The position numbers and the translations under genes were made by a program. The notes under the pieces were generated by a model, which ran no database searches, was not told the DNA's origin, and saw only the letters and a program-made list of their open reading frames with translations. 22,470 nucleotides of DNA from a virus. The stretch spans positions 1 to 22,470 of IMG/VR virus record IMGVR_UViG_3300017706_001853, one strand, 5' to 3'. Shown one piece after another: positions 7,858 through 16,372 of this stretch (position 1 is its first letter; every line of letters starts with the position of its first letter).

Positions 7858-9794
7858 TGGAAAATAGTTTATGTCATCCTATTCCTACTCCAGGATGCCC
7901 CAATTGGGAAGCCATAATGTATGGGATGTCTCAATCTGAAATTGAAATTTACTTATCAACCCCTTATAAAGGAGGGAATAAAGAACATTTCCCTTTATTA
8001 AAAAACGTAATTAGTAACCAATCAGCAAAAGAAAAAATATCAGATTCTTTTAAGGAAGTTGCAATATCGGAAGAAAAATTTGATAGTGAAAAAATTAAAG
8101 GAATATATAATGATTTATTTTTTCAAATTCCTAAAAAAGGTAAACAATCACACACAACTATAATAGAACAAAGCACAGATTTTGTTTTTCCTGAAATAAA
8201 TGAGAATTTAGAAAACTCAATAGCAGAAAAAGAAGAAACTCTATTAGAATTAAATAACACTTATTTATCAGGATCTATCCCCCGAATGGAACCTACACAT
8301 CCTATTTACGATAATGGGACTTTGGTACAACAAGGAACAACCTATCCAGATGAACCAAATTCAGATATATGGTATATCCAACAAGGATTTAAAAGAAAAT
8401 TAGGAAGAAACTCAGATGGAGATGTAGGGGGATATTGGCATAGATTATTAAGACAAGCAAAAGGAGAAGAAGTTTATACAGGAGAAGAATATAATAAATT
8501 AGATGAATCTCCAAATTTTAGATATCTCACCCCAACAGAATTAAACGGTATAAAGAATGGAGAAGATATAAATAGTGGGGATGATTTAAATATAAAAACA
8601 ATCACAGATCAAGGAGATGATTTCATATATTCAGAAATAAGAATAGAACTTACATGTGAAGGAAGAGAAAGATTTTACAAATATAAATATGGTGAAGAGG
8701 GTTATGATTATGATCTTTCAGAGTATGAACATGGTGGTATAATGGGGGGATATTGGTATCTTGACCCTGGGGGGAGTTGTAAAGTAAAAACACAACGAGA
8801 TATAGATCCATCAGCTGATTTTGAATCAATAACTGGTTATACTACAATTCAGGGGGGAAAATCTAAAACTATAACTATTTCAAGAGATGAAAAGTTTTAT
8901 ACCGACAATTTTATTAATGGTACCAATGATCCTTTAGACTCTAATTTTTATAAACCTTCAGCTGATGAAATAATAATAGAAGAAACAAGACAGGGATATG
9001 GTCATAGTTTACCTACTCTGGGGGTATGGAAAACATGGGGGGAAGGAAAATTATTTCCCTCAATAATTGATGTAGAACCAGGAAGTAGACTAAATTATAG
9101 ACTAAAGTCCCCTTATAATCAATTTGGGGGAATAATAGATGGAAATGGGAGTTCACATAAACTTTATGCCATAATAGACGGAGGAGCTCCTAATCAGGAA
9201 GCAATTACACAAGGTTATCCAAAACAAAAACATATCTTAACTTCACGTTATGATTCAGATTCTAATTATGGAACTAGAATGATACATAAGGAGTGTGTTG
9301 GTCCTTTAAATGTCCAAGGGAATTGTTATGGAGCATTAGAACAAAGTTCTACTTTACAAAACCATTTTAATAATCCTGATTTTGTTTATTATAAAACAAA
9401 GGTAACGGGGGGTTCTAGTGGTATTTCGATGTATGGTCAACCAATTTTAAAAATTAATGGAAAATATTGTGTATTTTTGTATGGTGAGAGGGAAGGGGGA
9501 CTATTTAGCACCACATATTGGAATGTATTTATAAATTTACACTCTGGTACACAATTTTATAAAAAAAATAAATATCTAGATGATGATGTTTATGGATATA
9601 CACGAGATTCTAAAAAAGATTTTGATTGGTTTATTGATGGAAAACCTAACCCCTCAATATATTATCCAGGACTACAAGGTGTAAAATTAAACCAATACCT
9701 TGCAGATTATAATAAAAATGATAACCCTTTTAATCCTAAAAATGGAGGTAATAACTATGATGCATCATTAATTACACCTAATTACAATTGGTAA
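7857..9794 (+). CDS. Large predicted baseplate/tail protein, unrecognised
   Basis: A 645-residue protein starting on the last base of the previous stop. I recognise no domain. The first ~150 residues are charged and helical with scattered prolines (CHPIPTPGCPNWEAIMYGMS at the start). From about 165 onward it is Gly-, Tyr-, Trp- and Asp-rich and looks all-beta, with several cysteines and Trp-Tyr pairs (GGYWHRLL, GGYWYLDPGG) typical of receptor-facing proteins. A short segment WYIQQGFKRKLG (172-183) recurs as YYIQSGKRRKIIG in the next protein. G homopolymer runs are frequent. Position between the wedge genes suggests a baseplate-peripheral or fibre-attachment protein. Confidence 0.75.
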   Translation: MENSLCHPIPTPGCPNWEAIMYGMSQSEIEIYLSTPYKGGNKEHFPLLKNVISNQSAKEKISDSFKEVAISEEKFDSEKIKGIYNDLFFQIPKKGKQSHTTIIEQSTDFVFPEINENLENSIAEKEETLLELNNTYLSGSIPRMEPTHPIYDNGTLVQQGTTYPDEPNSDIWYIQQGFKRKLGRNSDGDVGGYWHRLLRQAKGEEVYTGEEYNKLDESPNFRYLTPTELNGIKNGEDINSGDDLNIKTITDQGDDFIYSEIRIELTCEGRERFYKYKYGEEGYDYDLSEYEHGGIMGGYWYLDPGGSCKVKTQRDIDPSADFESITGYTTIQGGKSKTITISRDEKFYTDNFINGTNDPLDSNFYKPSADEIIIEETRQGYGHSLPTLGVWKTWGEGKLFPSIIDVEPGSRLNYRLKSPYNQFGGIIDGNGSSHKLYAIIDGGAPNQEAITQGYPKQKHILTSRYDSDSNYGTRMIHKECVGPLNVQGNCYGALEQSSTLQNHFNNPDFVYYKTKVTGGSSGISMYGQPILKINGKYCVFLYGEREGGLFSTTYWNVFINLHSGTQFYKKNKYLDDDVYGYTRDSKKDFDWFIDGKPNPSIYYPGLQGVKLNQYLADYNKNDNPFNPKNGGNNYDASLITPNYNW

Positions 9795-9810
9795 AAAATA
9801 TAATAATAAA

Positions 9811-10386
9811 ATGATTAATTCAAAACTAAAAAGAACAATATATGAATCTAAAAAAGCAAGAGATATTTTAGATGAGGAATTTGTTGAATTTGGACCAATA
9901 AAAAGAAACATAAATGAGTTTTTTAACATATATAATACTAAATTTTATAACATTCTAAAAATAGTCCATAAATTTTTTGCAGAACAAAGTTTACAATATG
10001 TAATAGATTATATTAACCCTAAAAAACTAACAGAAATGGGTTTACAGGAAGAAATAGAAAGAACTCAAATAGAAATAGATTCTATTGAGAAATTCCATCC
10101 TATTTTTCAAAATAACACAGTTTTAAATATGTATGGAACTGAAAATTATTATTACATACAATCAGGAAAAAGAAGAAAAATAATAGGAGAGGAGTTGATA
10201 CAAAAAGTAAAAGATAGTCTTAGAAAAACTAACAAATCAAAAAAAAATTGGTCAATAAACGTACCTTCAGCTACAATAAATGGTATCCCTAGAGGACCTC
10301 GAATTGAAAAAGAAGAAGACATAAATATATCTACTTATACAACTAACACGGGAAAAGTCCTACCCTTTAATACTTATACCGGATAA
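9811..10386 (+). CDS. Helical predicted virion protein, unrecognised
   Basis: A 191-residue basic protein, 16 bases after the previous gene. Residues 1-95 look helical (LKRTIYESKKARDILDEEF, then a long amphipathic helix with FYNILKIVHKFFAE). Residues 108-130 contain the YYYIQSGKRRKIIGEELIQK segment that matches a stretch in the upstream 645-residue protein. The C-terminal ~50 residues are Pro/Gly/Asn/Thr-rich and probably extended. The lone gene-order clue is that it sits between two large baseplate proteins. No enzyme motif is seen. Confidence 0.75.
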   Translation: MINSKLKRTIYESKKARDILDEEFVEFGPIKRNINEFFNIYNTKFYNILKIVHKFFAEQSLQYVIDYINPKKLTEMGLQEEIERTQIEIDSIEKFHPIFQNNTVLNMYGTENYYYIQSGKRRKIIGEELIQKVKDSLRKTNKSKKNWSINVPSATINGIPRGPRIEKEEDINISTYTTNTGKVLPFNTYTG

Positions 10387-10396
10387 ATAACATATA

Positions 10397-13300
10397 ATGG
10401 CATATTCTTCAACAAATACTTCAACAAATACTAATAAAACAGTATCCGAATATTCTTCAACAAATATTTCAACAAATGATCGTGAAACTACTTATGATGA
10501 TTCAGTTAGTTTAGGACCAGAAGTATCTTCAAAAACCATACAAACAACTTTTGGTAGAGAAGAAGATTATATAGAACTTCACATACAAAACACAGCGGGA
10601 CAATTAATATACTCAGAAACAAATTTTCAAGATTATGAATTAAATGAGGATAAAAACGAGATATCATTTAACCCAGAAAAAATACTAACAGATAGAGGAT
10701 ATATTTCGGGACAATATATTTTAAAAGTACATCTTCATAGAAATAAAATATTCCATTCATCACATTTTCCTTTTTCTATTAAAGAAATATCTACCTCTCG
10801 TAGAGAAATAAAATCAATAGCTGAAGGTACTAATAATGATTTATTTGATGAAGCTATACTTAATTTTATTTTAGAAGTAGAAAGTGCATCTTATTTTAAA
10901 GAATTTCTTTTAAACTTTAGTGGGGGAGTATTAGTATCAGGAATCAATTTAATGTTAAATAAGGATACATTAAAACATGAATTAATATTAAAAACACTAG
11001 AACCTCTACCTACAGATATAAATAAAACCTCTACCTTTAAAATTGTAGAAGAAATATCAGATCCCATTTCTGTGGATATTGATTTAGGGGGACAGGAGAT
11101 AATAGATGATAGTATTGAACTGAGGGGTCCTAATTTCCAAATAAATACAAGACAAAAAAGCTCTATTCCCTCTGCATTTAAGACTTATAATGATATATTA
11201 AGCTATAATATAACTTCTTCTTATAACCATTTATTAAATAAATTAGAAAACCCAGACACAGTAAATATACAATATGATCATATAAGAAATGTATCTTCAA
11301 GTATGGAAGAACTTGATAGACCTTACCATTTTGAAAACTTTACTCATTTTAGTAGTGCTGTAGAAAGACTAAAGAATTTTAAATTTAAATTAAAATCAAT
11401 AGAATCACTTGAATCACAAATAATAGAAACAGAATTAATACAAGGAACACTTACAGATTCTAATACTTATAAAAATATTATAGGAAATTTTAAAACTAAA
11501 AAAAGAAATTTAATAAAAGAATTTGATGGATATGAGCATTTTTTATATTTTAACTCAGGTAGTCTTTATGATTGGCCTAAACAAAATACAACAACCCCTT
11601 ATAAATTATATTCAATAACCTCTTCCCAAGCAATAACATGGTTAGGAAATGAAGAGAGTGTATTTAATAATTATGGGGGTCAATTATTATCAGCTTCCCT
11701 ATATGATAGAGAAAACCCACATAATTTACTAAAAATAACACCAGAACATATATTAGATAACTCTAATAATAGTTTATATATTAAATTTGTAAACATGATG
11801 GGTCAACATTTTGATCATATATGGACATATATAAAACACCTAACAGAAATACACAATGCAGATAATAAATTTGGTATTTCAAAAGAATTAGTTTATTATC
11901 AACTTAAAAACTTAGGTATAGATACTTTTGACCAATTTGAAAATACAGATTTATTAGAATACATTTTAGGAGAAGGTTTATATGATAATACAATAGGAAA
12001 CGCAGTAATTGGTCAATGGGTTATAGGAAGTAATACAAATACTTTTTATAATGTTGAAAGAGGAATAAAAACATATGTCACAGCTTCAAACCAAGGGTCA
12101 ATTCCTAAAGGACAAATTACAAAAGAAATTTGGAAACGTTTATACCATAACGCTCCTTATCTTTTAAAAACTAAAGGAACAGAAAGAGGATTAAATGCAT
12201 TAATGAATTGTTATGGTGTACCTCGAACTATTTTAAATGTTAAAGAATATGGGGGAAATACACTTTTAAGTGGACCTTTAAAAGATTTAGATACTTCTGG
12301 TACTTATAAAACTTTTAGTTATGAAAAATCAGGATTAGCATTAAAAGGAGAATCAGGCCCAACAGGAAGTTTTGTCACAACAAAATGGTCTTCTTCTCTA
12401 ACAGATGCTCTTTCTGCTTCAGCTAAAACAGTTGAATTTAGAATTAAACCTATTAGATTAATTGATGATTCTCATCAACATTTATTTACATTATCAGGAA
12501 GTGATGCAACTAAAGACCCAACATTAAGATTAACAACTTATGTAGGATCAGACATATCAGCATCTAATGACGCATCTCAACATGGTCAAATAGATTTAAT
12601 TATTAATGACACAGTAGTTAAATCAACCTCACCTTTCCCAGTATACAACGGAGATTTTTGGAATATTTATATAGGAGTATCAGGAAGTACAGCAGCAACT
12701 AACGATATAACATTTGGGGCATATCAAGCTAATTGGCTAAAACATGTATCTGCATATACAGAAAGTGTAGCACAAACAAAAGCAGATAGACAAGTAACCT
12801 TTGGAGATCCTTTTAACGGGGGTAATAATATAGGAGGAGCTTTAAACGCCCATTTTGGGGGTATACCTACAAATTTACACGCAGCTTATAATGCTAGTAG
12901 TACACATAAAATAGGTGCATTACGTTTTTCAGGTTCAATTCAAGAAATTAAATATCATTTTGGAGAATTATTGTCACATGAAACTCTTAAAAAACATGCA
13001 CTTGAACCTTTTATGTATAGTGGTAATACACCTTCTTCTTCTTTAGAAACTGTAGTATTAAGATTACCTTTAGGATCAAATGATCAAGAAGATAGTGGAA
13101 GTTTTCATCCTAATATAGAAAATAACCATTTAGAATTTTCAGGAGTAAATTATTCACCTATTCAAAATGGTTTTATAATTGGAAATTATAATAGAAGAGT
13201 TTCAAGTAGTTTAGCTTCTCAAGAATGGGAAGAAGTAATAGAAACACACCATTTACCTACACCAGACACAGTAGGTGCTTCTATGACTAGTGAAAAAGTA

Positions 13301-14461
13301 AGAATAGACACAGGAACAATCCCCTCAGACAATATATTATCAGTAGATCATAAAACAGAAACATCTACATTAGACAGACAACCACAAGATTTTGAAGATT
13401 TAGGTATATATTTTTCACCTACAACTGAAATAAATGAAGATATAATTTATACTTTAGGATCTTTTAGATTAGATGATTATATAGGTAATCCTCTACCTTC
13501 AGCTCAATCTGCTTCCCTTTATGAAAGCTTAAAAGATATTCAAAAAGTTTATAATAAAAAATTAAGAGGAAGATATAATTATTGGGATTATATTAGATTA
13601 ATACAAGATTATGATCATACTCTTTTTAAAATAATAGAAAATTTTGTCCCTTTTAAAGCAAATACAAAAACAGGCTTATTAATAGAACCAACATACCTTG
13701 AAAGATCAAAATTCCAAAGAGAAGTACCTATAAGAAGTGATGGTCAGACAATGACCACAGGTTCACATCAAACTTTTGAAGCTCAAATAGAAACTTATAA
13801 TGCAAAAAATAAAGCATTTGCTTTTGCCCCTACAAATTTATATAAAAAAGATGGAACAGGTTCACTTATAAACACAGAAGATCCTTTTGCAACATCATCA
13901 AATATCCTTTCTACAATAGGACAGTGGGAACCAGGAAGTTATGTTGTTAGTAATAATAATTTAACTTTTGTAACTTCAAGTAAATATAGTGATAGATTAG
14001 AACAAGGAACCAATGGAACCATAGAAATATATGATGATTATATGGATCCTTTTAAAAGATTAAAAAATCATTTTGGAGCTATCCATTCAAATAATGGTCA
14101 ATCATGTCAAGCACCAATAAGACCTGTAAGACCAAACAGAAGACATTATGGAATAGGTGCTGCAGCTGTAGGAGGTGGTTTTGTTATAGGAAATTATTAC
14201 TTATATGGGGGAGGAAATTTAAGAGGAGTAGGTCATTCAACTATAGAAAGTGGCTTTATAGTTGAGGATTATATACCTACTGTACAACCAGGTGTGGGAT
14301 CAGCAGTAATTGGAAGTAATTTTATAGTTGGTTTTACCCAAACAGTTAATCCATCAGACCCAAAACAATATAAAACCCACACATCAAATACATTATTAGG
14401 AAATATTACAGTAGGTAGAAAATCTAAAAAATATTTTAAATATACAACTTATTCATTATAA
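10397..14461 (+). CDS. Giant baseplate wedge/fibre-base protein with gpI-like core and lectin-like domain
   Basis: A 1354-residue protein with Met-Ala-Tyr start. Order seen: a Ser/Thr/Asn-rich N-terminus with a 16-residue tandem duplication; a beta region (about 55-240); helical stretches (about 260-380); a core at 574-620 with ITKEIWKRLYHNAPYLLKTKGTERG split over WKRLYHNAPYLLKTKGT and LNALMNCYGVP, resembling the 'NAPxLxxxKGTxxGL' segment of P2 tail protein I; a concanavalin/LamG-like beta sandwich (about 677-875); helices near 1085-1130 (YNKKLRGRYNYWDYIRL); and a C-terminus ending NTLLGNITVG...KYFKYTTYSL. The gpW-gpJ-gpI order of contractile phages suggests it does the job of T4 gp7 (1032 residues) or P2 gpI. 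Motif copies of the GFVIGNY type occur near 536, 919, 1255, 1280 and 1301. Confidence 0.7.
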   Translation: MAYSSTNTSTNTNKTVSEYSSTNISTNDRETTYDDSVSLGPEVSSKTIQTTFGREEDYIELHIQNTAGQLIYSETNFQDYELNEDKNEISFNPEKILTDRGYISGQYILKVHLHRNKIFHSSHFPFSIKEISTSRREIKSIAEGTNNDLFDEAILNFILEVESASYFKEFLLNFSGGVLVSGINLMLNKDTLKHELILKTLEPLPTDINKTSTFKIVEEISDPISVDIDLGGQEIIDDSIELRGPNFQINTRQKSSIPSAFKTYNDILSYNITSSYNHLLNKLENPDTVNIQYDHIRNVSSSMEELDRPYHFENFTHFSSAVERLKNFKFKLKSIESLESQIIETELIQGTLTDSNTYKNIIGNFKTKKRNLIKEFDGYEHFLYFNSGSLYDWPKQNTTTPYKLYSITSSQAITWLGNEESVFNNYGGQLLSASLYDRENPHNLLKITPEHILDNSNNSLYIKFVNMMGQHFDHIWTYIKHLTEIHNADNKFGISKELVYYQLKNLGIDTFDQFENTDLLEYILGEGLYDNTIGNAVIGQWVIGSNTNTFYNVERGIKTYVTASNQGSIPKGQITKEIWKRLYHNAPYLLKTKGTERGLNALMNCYGVPRTILNVKEYGGNTLLSGPLKDLDTSGTYKTFSYEKSGLALKGESGPTGSFVTTKWSSSLTDALSASAKTVEFRIKPIRLIDDSHQHLFTLSGSDATKDPTLRLTTYVGSDISASNDASQHGQIDLIINDTVVKSTSPFPVYNGDFWNIYIGVSGSTAATNDITFGAYQANWLKHVSAYTESVAQTKADRQVTFGDPFNGGNNIGGALNAHFGGIPTNLHAAYNASSTHKIGALRFSGSIQEIKYHFGELLSHETLKKHALEPFMYSGNTPSSSLETVVLRLPLGSNDQEDSGSFHPNIENNHLEFSGVNYSPIQNGFIIGNYNRRVSSSLASQEWEEVIETHHLPTPDTVGASMTSEKVRIDTGTIPSDNILSVDHKTETSTLDRQPQDFEDLGIYFSPTTEINEDIIYTLGSFRLDDYIGNPLPSAQSASLYESLKDIQKVYNKKLRGRYNYWDYIRLIQDYDHTLFKIIENFVPFKANTKTGLLIEPTYLERSKFQREVPIRSDGQTMTTGSHQTFEAQIETYNAKNKAFAFAPTNLYKKDGTGSLINTEDPFATSSNILSTIGQWEPGSYVVSNNNLTFVTSSKYSDRLEQGTNGTIEIYDDYMDPFKRLKNHFGAIHSNNGQSCQAPIRPVRPNRRHYGIGAAAVGGGFVIGNYYLYGGGNLRGVGHSTIESGFIVEDYIPTVQPGVGSAVIGSNFIVGFTQTVNPSDPKQYKTHTSNTLLGNITVGRKSKKYFKYTTYSL
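10402..10477 (+). repeat. Tandem duplication of 48 bases encoding a Ser/Thr/Asn-rich N-terminus
   Basis: Two 28-base copies beginning ATATTCTTCAACAAATA, at 10402-10429 and 10450-10477, differ at one base and are 48 bases apart. In frame they give YSSTNTSTNTNKTVSE and YSSTNISTNDRETTYD, so the repeat unit is 16 codons with the second half diverged. The segment is probably a flexible tether. Confidence 0.85.
11999..12034 (+). repeat. GFVIGNY-type motif, divergent copy (G)
   Basis: Encodes N-A-V-I-G-Q-W-V-I-G-S-N just upstream of the gpI-like core of the 1354-residue protein. It matches the later copy at 14300 (S-A-V-I-G-S-N-F-I-V-G) in its first five positions but lacks the F and Y anchors, so membership is uncertain. 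Confidence 0.35.
13151..13192 (+). repeat. GFVIGNY motif, copy C
   Basis: Encodes Y-S-P-I-Q-N-G-F-I-I-G-N-Y-N at residues 919-932 of the 1354-residue protein, in a stretch downstream of the lectin-like domain. Its codons match copy B (19605) closely across ATT-xAA-AAT-GGT-TTT-xTA-ATT-GGA-AAT-TAT. Confidence 0.7.
14141..14338 (+). repeat. Three tandem GFVIGNY-type motifs (copies D, E, F)
   Basis: Within ~66 residues near the C-terminus of the 1354-residue protein lie A-A-V-G-G-G-F-V-I-G-N-Y (14159-14200), H-S-T-I-E-S-G-F-I-V-E-D-Y (14234-14275) and S-A-V-I-G-S-N-F-I-V-G-F (14297-14338), each preceded by a G-[IV]-G or G-V-G element. The flanks (PIRPVRPNRRHY before, VNPSDPKQYKTHTSNTLLG after) read as if they should be contiguous, so this looks like an inserted array. 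Confidence 0.65.
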
Positions 14462-14463
14462 AA

Positions 14464-16314
14464 ATGCCGTTATATATACAACAACAACCATCTAAAAGCT
14501 TAGCAGACAGATTATTTACTGCTGAATTTGACGATGCCTTAGTAGACCAAATACATTGGAAAAATTCAAGATATGATGGGTGTAAAGTTAGAACAAAAGA
14601 AATAAACAAATATACTCCTCAACAAACAACACCAGGGGGAATAGGAGTATCTTCAATAGTACAAAGAGGTCTAAGCTTAGGAGAGATGATAATAGGAAAT
14701 ACTAGTACTCCTTTTGTAATAGGTGTAGGTGAAGATCAAGAAATAGAACACGGTGCCTCTCCTCTGGGAATGCCTGGTGGTTTTCAAGTAGGATTATATC
14801 CAGATAAAATAGATTATATTGGGGACACTATAAACCCATCAGGATTAAACGCTAATTTAAAAAATGAAACAACAACCCTTTACATATCTAATACAGTTAT
14901 TGGGGGGACAGAAGATCCTCAATTTACTAAAATACAAAATCATTCTTATATAAACATACACCAAATACTACTTATAAACCCAGTCACAGATGAAGTTCAA
15001 CTAATAGATAAACAAACAGAAAATTTTGATTCATTTCATACTTTTATTACAAATGATTTACCTACCCAAAATAGTTTTAGTATTAAGTTAATAGATGAGT
15101 CTATAGCTAATAATTTAAAAGGAGCAAACGCATATAAAGTTAAAATGAATAAAGGTTTTTTATTAAAAACTTTTGATTATACATTTCATCCTTCTGATAG
15201 ACATTTAACTGAAAATAATTCAATATATTTATATAAAAAAGGATCTACACAATCTAATACTTTTGAAGAAGGAATATCATTAGTTCCTCCCCCTATTGGA
15301 GTAGATAATAGAGAAATAGTAAGATTTAGATATGGTACAGTAGAAATGATAGGAGGAGGAGGATTAGGGGAGGGACATGGTTTTGCTTTAGATAGAATAG
15401 GTCCCTCATTTGAATCCGCTTCTATTATTGAAAATAAATTCACACAAATATACTATACAGGAAGTTACGGAACTATAAATGAACCTTCACAACCAGGAAC
15501 AGCAACATCTAATGAGGATGTTTTAAAATCATCAGGATTAGGCTCTGCAAGTAAATTTATTGGAATACAAACTCTAGATTATTTAAGAGCCAACCAAGAA
15601 GATACAGAATTACATTTAACTTTATTTAGCGGTGTTAAAGATTTTAGTTTAAGTGAAACAAATACAAGTAGTGCTCATGATGAAAGAAGTATAGGCACAT
15701 TTGAAGTAGATAGTAATCAAACACAATTAGATATAGGGGGACCATGTAATGATTATTTACCTAAAACCCACGAAATTAGACTTAAGGGAATAAATGATAA
15801 TAGATTTGAACCTTTAGGAGAAACATTTCTTGATGACTTCCAAACAGCTTATATAACGGGATCTACTACTTTAGGAGGTTGTGTACCTTATGGTACTAAT
15901 CAACCTTTTCAAGTAGGAAATAAATTACAACTTGGTATTAATATAGATAAAGTAACAACAGCAAGTGTATTTGTACAAGGGGGACATATAGGAGTAGTAG
16001 GGTATAAAAATGTTCAATCAGCAAGCGCAGGAATTTCTTATGGGCAATCTTTATCAAGCTCTATGTCTGCTAGTAATTATTATTCAGGTTCATTTGATTA
16101 CCAATTATCTTTTTTAGATAAAGATCACACATTAATAACCAATTTAAACAAAGACGCAGAATTATTTAATGGTATTGGGACAAAAGGGATAGTAATTATC
16201 CCTAAAGATACAATTCCTAAAATAAAAAACAATATAAATTTTTATCTACAACAAGCAGGAATAATACCTTCTTCTCCAAACACTCAAGTACAATTATCAG
16301 ATGATATAAATTAA
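14464..16314 (+). CDS. Predicted virion (tail/baseplate) structural protein
   Basis: A 616-residue protein, two bases after the previous gene. It has the opening LADRLFTAEFDDALVDQIHW, a SRYDGCKVRTKEINKYT segment (about 34-51), a LYISNTVIGGTEDPQF block (about 139-154), an IIRFRYGTVEMIGG-like block (read here as IVRFRYGTVEMIGGGG) and GPSFESASIIENKFTQIYY. I recall this block series from T4-like phages of marine Bacteroidota-type genomes, where it is only called structural. Between INKYT and NETTTLYI there are about 85 Gly-rich residues that contain motif copies, apparently an insertion. The rest looks all-beta. No enzyme motif is seen. It is the last gene before the third candidate late promoter. 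Confidence 0.72.
   Translation: MPLYIQQQPSKSLADRLFTAEFDDALVDQIHWKNSRYDGCKVRTKEINKYTPQQTTPGGIGVSSIVQRGLSLGEMIIGNTSTPFVIGVGEDQEIEHGASPLGMPGGFQVGLYPDKIDYIGDTINPSGLNANLKNETTTLYISNTVIGGTEDPQFTKIQNHSYINIHQILLINPVTDEVQLIDKQTENFDSFHTFITNDLPTQNSFSIKLIDESIANNLKGANAYKVKMNKGFLLKTFDYTFHPSDRHLTENNSIYLYKKGSTQSNTFEEGISLVPPPIGVDNREIVRFRYGTVEMIGGGGLGEGHGFALDRIGPSFESASIIENKFTQIYYTGSYGTINEPSQPGTATSNEDVLKSSGLGSASKFIGIQTLDYLRANQEDTELHLTLFSGVKDFSLSETNTSSAHDERSIGTFEVDSNQTQLDIGGPCNDYLPKTHEIRLKGINDNRFEPLGETFLDDFQTAYITGSTTLGGCVPYGTNQPFQVGNKLQLGINIDKVTTASVFVQGGHIGVVGYKNVQSASAGISYGQSLSSSMSASNYYSGSFDYQLSFLDKDHTLITNLNKDAELFNGIGTKGIVIIPKDTIPKIKNNINFYLQQAGIIPSSPNTQVQLSDDIN
14638..14733 (+). repeat. GFVIGNY-type motif region, copy H (divergent, double)
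   Basis: Encodes G-I-G-V-S-S-I-V-Q-R-G-L-S-L-G-E-M-I-I-G-N followed by T-S-T-P-F-V-I-G-V-G. The opening G-I-G-x-S-S-I and the I-I-G-N and F-V-I-G ends match the consensus, with extra residues between. It lies in a Gly-rich stretch of about 85 residues near the start of the 616-residue protein. Confidence 0.45.
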
Positions 16315-16347
16315 TTAAACAAAAAATCATATTTCTTAAAAAATATT

Positions 16348-16360
16348 ATATTTATAACAA
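16348..16360 (+). promoter_or_regulatory. Candidate late promoter motif, copy 3
   Basis: ATATTTATAACAA lies in the 58-base gap before the gene at 16373, 15 bases from the core to the ATG. It is identical over 13 bases to the copy at 551. The leader AATAACAAAAACA lacks a Shine-Dalgarno sequence. Confidence 0.5.
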
Positions 16361-16372
16361 ATAACAAAAACA

